From positions 372,001-436,000 of the forward strand of contig CM036643.1 of assembly GCA_020746105.1 (NCBI GenBank): a DNA stretch of 64,000 nucleotides, in the 5' to 3' direction. Shown one piece after another: positions 54,283 to 64,000 of the stretch. The notes beneath the pieces are model-generated. The model was given only the letters and a program-made list of their open reading frames with translations. It had not been told where the DNA came from and made no database searches. Made by a program: the position numbers and the translations under genes. How positions within the stretch are numbered: position 1 is the first letter of the stretch; the number at the start of each line of letters is the position of its first letter. The DNA comes from Trogon surrucura (Eukaryota; Chordata; Aves; Trogoniformes; Trogonidae).

Positions 54283-57200
54283 TCCCACACCGTAAAGGAC
54301 TACGCGAGGACTAAAGCCAAGGACAGAACTCCCAAGGTTTGGGAGCAAAGGTACTCAGGAGCTCTGCTCTCAGGGACTTTGTGTGGAGGTGCCGGAGCAT
54401 CTCTGCTTGCGGGATGCCCTCGGGCCACCAGCGCAGACCACGAGGCAGTGGGTCCCCTTGTCAGGACCCCTGGCACAAGCCAGGCGAGGGGCCAGAGCTG
54501 CCCCTCGCCCTGGGCCACGGAAGGCCATATCCTGGCTTTTTGTTCTCCGAAGAGAGCGTGCAGGCGATTGGGTGCCAGCCACGAGAGCTTGTGCTGGTGC
54601 CTGCTTCCTCCCTTGGCACGCAGCAGTGCCGGGCGCCTCCGGCCAATTCTTGCTTGCGTAAACAGCCCAAGTAACGAAGATAAATGAGGCTGAGTGGCAG
54701 AGGAAGGCAGCACGTCGGCTGCCAGCCAGCCCTTCCCTGTGAATCAGGGCACGCTGCAGGGCTCTGGGGTCAGGCTTTTGGTTGGGGATTGCGGTATCGC
54801 AGGAGGCGCTTTAGGAGATGCCTCGGACCAGCTCCCCCAAATCACCGAGCGTTTGTTTTAAGAGCGTGAGGTTTAAGGTTGTTTTTCAGACTGGCAAAAA
54901 AATTAAAAATCATTAAAGGAGAAACATCTCCACATGAAATACTCTAGTGAAAAAAAATTCACCAAGCTGCAACCATTCCTTAGGCACTTCACAGACTCAA
55001 TCTCAGGCAAACGTGCTCATAACCATGGTAAGAATTCCTGTGGCTCTGACAGGAGCAGGTTCAAAGCCAGTTTTCTCCAGGTGGAAGGTTCCTCCTACTC
55101 ACCGGGTCTCGTCAGGTGCTCCCAGCACAGGGCTGAGCACTGCCATTACCTCCACATTGCTCATCCAAGGAAGGGACACCTCCTCGGTCCGTGATGGCAG
55201 TCAAAGGAAACCAACCTCTACGGCGATGCCGATGCTTCCTACCGACACAGAGCCTCGACTTGCTGCCCCAGCTCCTGGGTCTTTGTCTGAGCTGCATCTT
55301 CTACGGGATACAAGAGGTTAATATTAAAAAAAAAAAACCTGTCTTGAGCCATGCTAATGCCTCAGCAGAACAGAGCACCCCTGCCAAGAAGCTTATCTGA
55401 GGCTCTTTGTGAACAAAGTGAACCCTGGAAGGTGGCAAGGCTCAGTGACAGGGAGCAGGGATGCACGCCAAGATCGCTGCCTCTGGCCAGAGGAGAAATT
55501 TCCATCTTAGAGTGGAGCCACCCCCTTCTGATAACCCTGCTGTTCCCACCACGGAGAGGGGCCTCGGGGGAGGCTGGGGACCCCGTGCCCTGGGAGCTGC
55601 CGGCCCAGCTCAGCTCTGTCACGGCAGCATCTCACGGCTCAGACCGCACGGACGGACACCTCGGCTAAAAAGCATCCTTGAGGGATGCAGCACAGGGGCA
55701 GGCATCACCCCGCTCAGCCCCACGGCAGTTCTGCCTTCCTGCTGGCTCCTGCACCTTCCAAACCGGGAGAGACAAGAGCCCCCTCACCCAGTCGTTAACC
55801 ACCGCGGCGACACGGTGTTTGGCGCCTCTGCCCTAGGCTGACGCTCCCGCAGAAACCGGGTATCACAGCAGATAGATACAATGAGCCTTTCAGCCCTTAA
55901 AACCTCTGGAAATAAACTTGAATGAGCTGTATGTCTAATGAACGTGTGGGAAAATCTCAGAGCAGCCAGAATTTCACAGAGGCCCCGACTCGAACTTTCT
56001 GCTTCCCAAATCCTCCCGAGGCAGCATGGACTGGGAATGGAAGGAAAGTGACTCCGATCGAGCGCTCTTTCCATCCCAACGCCCAGCCGGGGTCGATAAA
56101 AATCAGCTGTGACCAAGCACAGCCTGTCTATAACTCCGTGTTTATTTTTAATCGGGTGAATCAGTGGCTCAAAACTGAGTCGGGCCCCACCAGTTCCTGG
56201 AAATTTAATCCACAGATCACTTCTCTGGAGCTACTGTGCAGCAGCAAAGTGACCCCGGACTTCGCGCCTTCTCCGTGCAGCTGGGAGGCAGCCTCTCCTG
56301 GCCCGTGATCTACTGTGCTTTGCAGCTGGAAAACCTGCTGCAGCCCCAGGCGAATTCAGCGGGCAAAATATAAGGGAAATTCTCTGTCCTTGGGGCTAAG
56401 GAAAAGCAGAAAAATAACCATGTCATGCAGCAACAGAGGGGAGTGACCACTGAGCTGCATCAGAGATGTCAGGGTGGCTGCATCCCACTGCTTCGGGTGC
56501 AAAGAACCAAGCTGAGTGGTGCAAGAACCCTTCTGTGAGGTCCGGCAGGGCACTGAGCTGCTCCCAACGTCTCCTCCTCTCCAGGGGACTGGAACTTGCT
56601 GTCCCAGGTCTGCTTTACACTTTAAGATCAGTAGGAGACTTGTGAAATGTTTCTTGGTCCCCGGGGCACAAGAGGAAGAACAGGTCTGTCTGCTCCCGGA
56701 GAGACGCCAACAGATAGGAGCTGGCGTGGAAAGATCCCGATTAGGCTTGGCAGGCAGCACGAGCGAAACTTCCTCTTATCCTCGCGCGCCCCGCCATCGG
56801 CAGAGCTCTCCCACTGATCCTCTGGAGTGGCAGCGGGGTTTAATCTCCATGGAGATGGGTCTAACGATCTGTGATCTGGTCCGTGATGCGCCGCAGGTGG
56901 TGGTTTGGCTACTCACGGTTCCTGACGAGCCAGACTACTTTTTTCATTCTGTTCTCCGTCTCTTTCAGCAGTTGCTCTAGAGTGTGGCAGGCTGGATGCT
57001 GGGACAGGGCTCGGGACTGTGAGCAGCCTCAGAGCCTCCCGCCTGTGTGGGCAAGAATGTAAAACTCCGGGCGCAGCCAGGGGAAGCCCAGAGGGTGGGT
57101 AGGACCCGGCTGCTCCCACATGCCCAGGAGTCAGGATCTGACCAGCTCGGAGACAGCGTGTGTGGGCAAGATGTGGTAATGCCAGAGTCAAGGGTGCTCC

Positions 57201-60200
57201 TGAGCCTGCAGCTGCAAGACACTCCCCAAATCTCACGGCAGCTCCTGGACTGGTGTTTGGCTTTCTCAAAGGATTCGCCATTAGTGATAGATTTATCTTG
57301 GATTTTACTTTCCCTCCTTTGCAAAAACCGTGTTTTGACAATGCACGGCAACATCCTTGCTTAGCACAGACAGGGATTAAAGTGAGCAGATGCTTGTTTG
57401 CTTGCACTAGCCTGGGAATTGGACCTAAACCATTCCACAGAGTGAATTTTCTTTTCCCAGCTGGAGACTTCTCTCTGTACGTTTTGAGGCTGGTCTCCAT
57501 GCTCTCGTAGCCAAGCAGGTCTCCAGAGCTCCCTGATGTGTGGTCCTCTGAGTATCCGTAACCTGCAAGGCTGCAGAAATGCACCTGCCTGTGGGACCTT
57601 GTAGAAAGAGACCCGATGAGGCTGCACCGCATACAGGCATAGCTGACAAATCACTCTGCAAGCAACAGGCATCCTCTGGCATGTGATAAACTTTATGCGA
57701 GGCAGCAATGCAGCACACCACACGGATTTTGGAGCTGCTGAAGGACAGAGGGATGACAGTACACCAAGGGCCAGGAGGTTCAGAGCTGCAGGGCGAGTTG
57801 TTCTTCCCATTAGCTGCAGATGTTTCATTGCCAAGGCTGGTTGGTTTTTATGGAACCAAAACTTGAAGGGGCTCATCTTGGCATCCTCAAAATAAGACCC
57901 CCAAGAACGCAATCTTACCGTGCTGGCTGGCACCCAAGTGCTCTCGAAGGGGGATCGAGGGATCCAGCAGGCAGGAAGGTCTTCTACCTGCAAGGTTTCC
58001 CTCCTTCTCATTCTTGTGGTGTTGGCAGGACAGACCAGGACAGCTGGAGACTTTTGCTAAGAGAAGAAAAAGAATAAATAAGTAATGAAAAGATGCTGCA
58101 ATGGATGGACTTGAATTTAGATTCTCAGACAAGCCTGTTGTTTCTGGGATTATTCCCTCTCCTCTGCCAAAAGGAGACAATCAAAGGAGCTGAACACTTT
58201 AACGCTGCTTCTCAAGGTGAGAGCAGATTATCCGGCTTTCTTGCTCATCACAAGGATTGACAGAGCTGTTGCTCAGACTCATGTTAAAAGACACAGCCTT
58301 GCAGAATGCCTGAGCACAAGGACACAGGAACCAGCCTCTTTCCTGGGACCTTTAACGCAGGACTTGTGTGCAGAGCAGAGCCCCACCACGCCAGACCTCC
58401 AGAACTGCCCCAGGTCTTCTTTGGCCAAGGGTTATGAGTACTTTTAGCTGTAGACTCTGCTCACACCCGCTCTGGTACCTACATACATAGGCAGGGCAGT
58501 CTAAATACACCTCGGCACACCCGGGAATGAAGCAGCAAGAAGGAATATTAATGCCCCAATGGGAAAAATAACACCTATCACCAAGCAGAACCCAGCAGAG
58601 GGTTTGAATGTCTGCTGGAGGCTGCGGGAGATCTGGGCTCGGCGCCTCCTCATCCCATCTCGCTGATACCAACGCGCTGAACAAGCCTGATCCGGACTCC
58701 TCACAGCTGACGACAGAGTCACTGCAGTAGAGGGGGACCCAGCTGCAGCCCTGGGAGGGACAGACCTCTCCCATCCCGCTCGCTGCTTTCCAGTGGCCAA
58801 AGCTGCTCTCCTGCAGGAGCGGGAAGCCGTGATGAGGGACAGGCACAGCCTTCATCCTCCACGACATGCTGGGCCACTGCGGATCACCCGCATCCCTGGG
58901 AGCAAAGACAAGGCAGGGAGGTCGCATTCCCACCCTCACACCCGCTCCAGGACGGAGCGCAGGGACACGCTGGTTGCGCCTGACCCGCTGCCGTCCAGCT
59001 TTCTCTGGCTGAGCCTCCGCGCAGGAAGCGCTGACGGGCTAATGGTTGTGTCTGAACGTATTAACCAAATTACTCGCTGCGCTCTCTGTTTTCCTAGAGC
59101 CCCGGCCAGACCCCAAGACTATTTATCTTGGCTTTGAACCCTCCGCCCCTCGCTGCGCAGCGTGAGCACAAAACCGCAGAGATTTGTTAATAGAAACCAA
59201 AGCGGAATCACCACCGAGGCTTGCAGGCAAGGGGCCTGTCCTCTCCCGACAGCTCAGAGCCCTGCTAATCGGTGTCACGAACAGCAGCCGCCAGGGTTTC
59301 CGGACCTGCCGCTGCCTGAGGCTGCCACTCGGAAGGATCCAGCAGTGGTGCCAGTGTCTCAGCACTCTGTCACCCCCAGCCCTGTGGCTGCTTCCCCACT
59401 CCAGCCTTGCAGCCCTGCGGCAACGGGATCGCAGCCAGACCGGTACCCGGAGACCTCTTTGCCTGTTCCCAGTCCTGGGACTCACCGTGCCCTGCTTTCG
59501 TTACACAGCACGATGGTCCCAACTGAGCTCAAAGGCACAGCGTGCGAGGTGCTGAACACCCACCCCAATGAAAGGTGGGTCCACTTCTTCCTCTCATCAG
59601 AAAAGATAAGGATTGAGATGGTACAGGCCTACCGGGGTGTTTGTCCAAACAAACATCAGCTCTCCTGGAACTTAAACTGGAGGGACTGCAGGCCAGATTG
59701 GAGATCTGCCCCCATTGCCTCAAACAGCAAACCCCAGGCCAGGGCAGCAGCATCTCACTCCACGAGTTCCCCAAAAGTTAGTCCTGACTGATTTTAAGCA
59801 GCTCAAACACTGAGTCTCCCTTACTCCCTTTAGGAGACTCTAGGGCCATGTCTACATGACAGATTTTACATTACTTTTCCCCATCCACTCGGATTTCTAT
59901 CCAGCCGAGACCACCTGGTGGCAATGGCTGTGCAGAGGTTCTCGTTTCAGTTGAAAGAAGATCCAAAGTTTCCTCAGCCTCTATTGTACATCGAGGTTGT
60001 AGAAGCTCAAACAACGAACCAAGGTCAGGTTTACGTTGCACAGTGGGCCCCAAGCCCAAGCTTTAATGCACAAGAGTCTCAGGCTGGTCATTCAGACCAC
60101 GGGGACAGGGAGCAGACTTCGTGGTGGTTCCCTCTCTTGAGGGTTGGACCTTTGTTATCTGGACAGGATTAGAGGCTACTCACACAAGGGACGAACTTCT

Positions 60201-61740
60201 CCTTTCCTCTGCATTCCCTCACCACTCTTCTGCCCTCCTCCCATACCCAGAAGCCGTTATGAACGAAACACGCCAACACCTCAGCAGGTTTCTAGAGGAC
60301 GCAGCTGCCCAGTCAAGTGGCAGATCTGTCATCTGAACGGTGCAAAACCAGCCAGGTGACCTGGGGCCAGGGCCTCTGTGCAGATCTGTGCATCCAGGGC
60401 TTATTTCCTAACAGGGAGGGAAAGATCTAGCATTCGTTCCCCATGAGGGAACGAAATCTGCCTTGAATTTAAATTCAATAATCTCAGCCCAACCCTACAA
60501 ACCACAAATGAAACTTTGCAGTGAAAGCCAGTGTGTGTGGAACAACACATCGCTAAAGGTTTCCCAGTTCCTAACGCTCCCAAGCCAGCGCAAAATGCAC
60601 AGGGATCCGTGAGAAGGAAACGCTGGAAGCGCGGCTGAGACTGTTTCTTATTTACAGCCAGGCTGCGATCACTGCAGAGCAGGGCTGGAAGGGTCTGCAT
60701 CATTTCTGTCATCTCCCAGGACACCAGCAGAGATCCTCAGCAGGTGTAAATTGCCAGTTCCGGAGCAGATTCTCTCATTTACCCCCTGCCAAGGACTCAG
60801 TTTTATTGCTAGGACAGAAACGTCTGCTTTACAGCTCTCTGTTCAGCTGGAACTGCCCATCCCCAACGGCAAACAGTGCAGAAATGACCTGGAAGACTGA
60901 CATCACCTCCAGGGAGATCCTCCTTGGTTCCAGTCTTTCCTACCTGTTCCAGACCAGGGTCGTGGGGCTGCCACCGAGGTCAACGTTTTTCCCATTCGTG
61001 CACAGCGGGAGAGACGATCTTCAGCAGCGCCGCGACGGTGACGTAACCTCTCAGCCAGGCTCTGACGGCAGCGGGGAAATCTAGGACTGGAAAACTTCCT
61101 CCCGCTTCCCGTCGGCGGGGATAAATCTTTCCTCGAATCTTCTCGCGGTCTGAAACCTTGTGCCTGGACAGAAACAAATGAAGCGTGCTCTAGGCAAGAG
61201 GCAACGAGAACACCCGAAGGGAAGCAGAGAGCTCCGCGGACAGGCAGAGGGTTGGCGAGCACTGCGCGGCTCACGAGACTCTGCAACGGCCTGAGCCAGC
61301 CCAGCGCCCGGGCAAATGCCTCGGAGCTGGCTGAAAACACAGCCCTGCTGGCTTCCGTGCGGTTTGGATTACGTTAGCCATGCACGAGGTCCTACTGCTG
61401 TGCTAGGGCTGCGCACGAGATGTTTTTCTCCCACAAACTCAACCACCAGATCAAGGTCAAAGCCTCTCAGCGTGTTGGAGGTGGCTGCAAAACCTCGGGA
61501 TGACTGGTCCAGGGAATCCCTCCAATCCCCGCTGAAGCAGCATCCAGGAGCTCTGGAGTTACCTTTTCCTGGTTAAACCCCCTGGACTTCCCTCTCCACC
61601 AGGAATGCTGCCTTCTTCCGCATATTCCTCACTACCCAACAGGGATGGAAGCTGTTTTCCTTCACTCTGCAACTCTCACAAATGAGGTCATTTTATTTCC
61701 TGTGCAAGATAGTGGCCAAAGCCCCCCCAGCAGCTCAGAA

Positions 61741-64000
61741 ACACCAATTTAATTTAAAAAAAATTTATTCAAAATAGAAGTCACAGCTAATATCTGGAAT
61801 TAAATACTCAATAGAGAATGTGCAGATCCCAGCCCTGAGCAACAGAATAGGAGCTGATTTCCTTTTAGTCGATACACACACATATGCACACATACATAAA
61901 TCTAGACATTCATATATATGAGAGCAAGAGAGCATTTCCAAACCTGTTCGAACTCCCAAGATGTACAAAAGTCACAAACCAGCAGGCACTCATTGTAAAA
62001 TTTCACTTCAGTAATTTTCAGACCCGTGAAGTGCTCGAAGAAGCAAAAAAAGGGAAGACCCTAGCATTTGCTGGCACCACCAGAGAGGAGGGACAAGGAC
62101 ATCAATCTTCATTCCCATTAGTCCTGGAAAGAATGTCTGACTGCGTTTATGATGGAGAGCAGCATCTCACAAGCTACGGGTTGTTTCCTTGACCATAAAT
62201 CTAACACCACAATCTAACGCGTCTCGGCTGTTTTGCATTGCTGAGCCGTGCTCAAGAGGTATTTTCGTAAAGCCAGACTTGGTTAATCCAAAGAGGTCGC
62301 TTTCCACTTGCTGCAGACAAGGCTGAAAGCAGATTTCAACATCCTAAAACTGCCGTAAGAAAGGAATAAATCAACACGGGGTGGCAAATGGCGTGTAAAG
62401 GAGAGGAGGATCAGCTCCGCGGTAACGGAGAGACACAGGCAGGGCAAGAGCAATCGTCACTAACAGGGTCCTGAGCCCCTTTGCTTCAGCAAAGTGACTT
62501 CTGACAGGCGTAAGAACGAGGGATGCCAGAGGCAGGTCCCAGCAGCGGCTCGCGGGGACGCGGCAGCGCCAGTGCCACGCTGCGCTCCTGGGTCCCTGTT
62601 CCACAGATCCTCTCCCCACGCCAGGACGGGGCAGTTGCACACGCTGCAGCGAGCTGCGCTGGGGCAGCTTCGCTTCCAGCCCTGGGGAGTGCTCCTAACA
62701 CACTGCGCCCCTCAGCTCGTTAAACACAGCAAATTTCTGGCTGAAAAAAAAGAAATAAAATTAATAATAAGTCAGGCCTGCTTCTAATGTTGGATGGCTT
62801 TGCTTTCTGCTTTTGCCATTCTCTTCTTAACAACTCCCAGAGCCAAGATGCCAGGAGAAGGATTGATATTCAGATGTGCTTGTTCAGGGCTATGGAGCTG
62901 ATTTTTTTATTGGAGCCAGGAGTAAAGATTTCTATTTTTCCCAGACCAGGGAAAGCATGTTCAGGCTGATAAATACCTGTCAGCAAACTCCATTAGCTGA
63001 TTAAGTGAACTACAAGGAGAAAATAAAAGACAAAAAAGCCCTGCCATTGCCAGCAGAACAGCTCAACGGCCTTTTCTTCCATGCAGGATTTCTAAGATTT
63101 CTTCAGAGTGTTTTCTGCAGGTCTGCACACATGTGTTGGTCTATTAAAGGGATGGATCATCACAACTCATCTAAAAGAAACTTCATTCTCAGAAACCACA
63201 TTCAAGTAGCTGCCCAGCACCAGCTTCTTTTTTTGGTTCTTTCCACCACCAAGTACGGGCTGATCTTTGCTGCTAATCCTGCATCAGGAGCTGACAGCAG
63301 CCTCTCCAGCACAGGTGCTGGTCAGGGTAAGGAGATCGTATGGGCCAAACACCACATGAAGCCTCAGAAATCCTCGCTTCTAGCAGCAAGAAATATCACT
63401 CTTCTGTGTTGAGTGCCAATCTCAACGCCTTCATTCCTAGAGTGACCGTACACCTCTCGGTGAAGACGACAGACTCTTGGAGTCACAGAGAAAAACCTCA
63501 GAAACATCACACCAAAAGCCCTAAAACTAAAAAAGCGATGACAAAGGATGCTCGTTATTTCCTCTTTAACCTGCTTGTTTTTCAATATGATGGAGCAGTT
63601 TATGACAGACCAGGGACAGGCGGTGGTTTGTCACTTGGAAATAATTGGGGTCAGCAACGCTGCCATGGGAGACGCCAGTCGACGCTGTCTCCTCTCTGGG
63701 GCTGGCAGCAGTGAAACACATTTACTGCAGCAGCAAAGGTTTATATCTAATCCCCGCTGTAATCTCTTACTCTAGGAACCTTCAGGATTCTGCGGGTGGG
63801 AAGCTCAGCCTTAATCTCAGGACTTGCATGAGAGCAACAGGTCACGGCAGGACTGATCCTCGTCACTGTGCATCAGAGCTCGTGCGAGATTACGCCGGGA
63901 CCTGGACTCTGCCCAGAGCAGCAACGAGCATCAGGAAGAAGGATGGATGCAAAGCTTGACTCAGCACCTCCTGCCTTTCCTCCCTTCTTCCCAGACGCGG
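61741..64000. other. Right end, no supported coding sequence
   Basis: It starts with A/T-rich DNA and a TATA/CA microsatellite (61,873-61,920), then mixed sequence. If the hexamer at 61764 is real, this stretch would be 3' UTR of a minus-strand gene outside the window. I recognise no exon. Confidence 0.35.
61764..61769 (-). terminator. Candidate poly(A) signal of a minus-strand gene to the right
   Basis: Minus-strand AATAAA in an A/T-rich setting, followed by a T run on the minus strand, resembles the end of a long 3' UTR. The A/T-rich stretch 61,740-62,000 supports this. No coding exon of such a gene is visible up to 64,000. Confidence 0.3.

Larger units (their letters stand above)
47284..61740. 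other. Region with no supported gene
   Basis: No coding exon is recognised on either strand. Open frames up to about 240 codons (for example 56913-57632, minus) lack motifs and look like chance in GC-rich DNA. Contents: candidate element at 50.2 kb; several A runs (50.70, 50.97, 51.04 and 51.25 kb); the 52-bp duplication at 54179. It is probably intergenic or a large intron of a gene outside the window. Confidence 0.45.

Noticed and set aside
36300..64000. DUS3L or PRR22 upstream of NRTN
   Set aside because: Expected from human gene order, but no exon with the dihydrouridine synthase motifs was seen on either strand.
1..64000. CRISPR arrays, prophage, bacterial operons, tRNA or rRNA genes
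   Set aside because: None seen; the window is vertebrate nuclear DNA, and no tRNA-like internal promoter boxes or rRNA segments were recognised by eye.

Overview
This window looks like a bird nuclear chromosome, probably a GC-rich microchromosome. Two genes can be identified, and both are typically vertebrate. The only recognisable transposons are 3' ends of CR1 LINEs, the dominant avian repeat. CpG islands, long poly-A/T tracts and introns with consensus splice sites all fit. There are no bacterial-type operons, CRISPR arrays or phage genes. The species cannot be named from the sequence alone.

Layout. Positions 1-8998 hold no gene I can prove, but contain a CR1 3' end (about 7915-8375). At 9007-10071 (+) is a complete single-exon alpha-1,3-fucosyltransferase of family GT10, Lewis type (the mammalian FUT3/5/6 group). 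At 18704-21045 (-) is the complete coding part of neurturin (NRTN), in two exons split by a 1,667-bp intron that carries a 36-bp minisatellite. The two genes are tail to tail, 8.6 kb apart. As I remember it, human NRTN and FUT6 on chromosome 19p13.3 have the same arrangement, so this appears to be conserved synteny with one fucosyltransferase in place of the primate cluster of three.

Upstream of NRTN, a good splice acceptor 27 bases before its start codon shows that a non-coding 5' exon must lie further right. The best candidate is a CpG island at about 35.08-36.29 kb, which has a minus-strand consensus donor at 35448. The stretch 21.1-35.4 kb would then be a 14-kb first intron. It contains a CpG-dense block (22.4-23.1 kb), an inverted CR1 (about 23.84-24.05 kb), a CR1 tail (about 26.96-27.01 kb) and an A/T-rich block of homeodomain/FOX/SOX-like sites (22.17-22.40 kb).

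From 36.3 to 64 kb I found no coding exon that I can defend. The region contains a CR1 3' end (47.0-47.28 kb), two exact recent tandem duplications, two clusters of homeodomain-type sites that resemble conserved enhancers, and a possible minus-strand transcript end near 61.76 kb.

The two genes are not known to share a pathway. The fucosyltransferase builds Lewis-type glycans in the Golgi. Neurturin is a secreted neurotrophic factor acting through GFRalpha2 and RET. Their closeness reflects old chromosome order. I saw no novel multi-gene system. The most interesting points are regulatory: a three-codon upstream ORF in the NRTN leader, the frame-preserving minisatellite beside its splice acceptor, and the inferred remote promoter.
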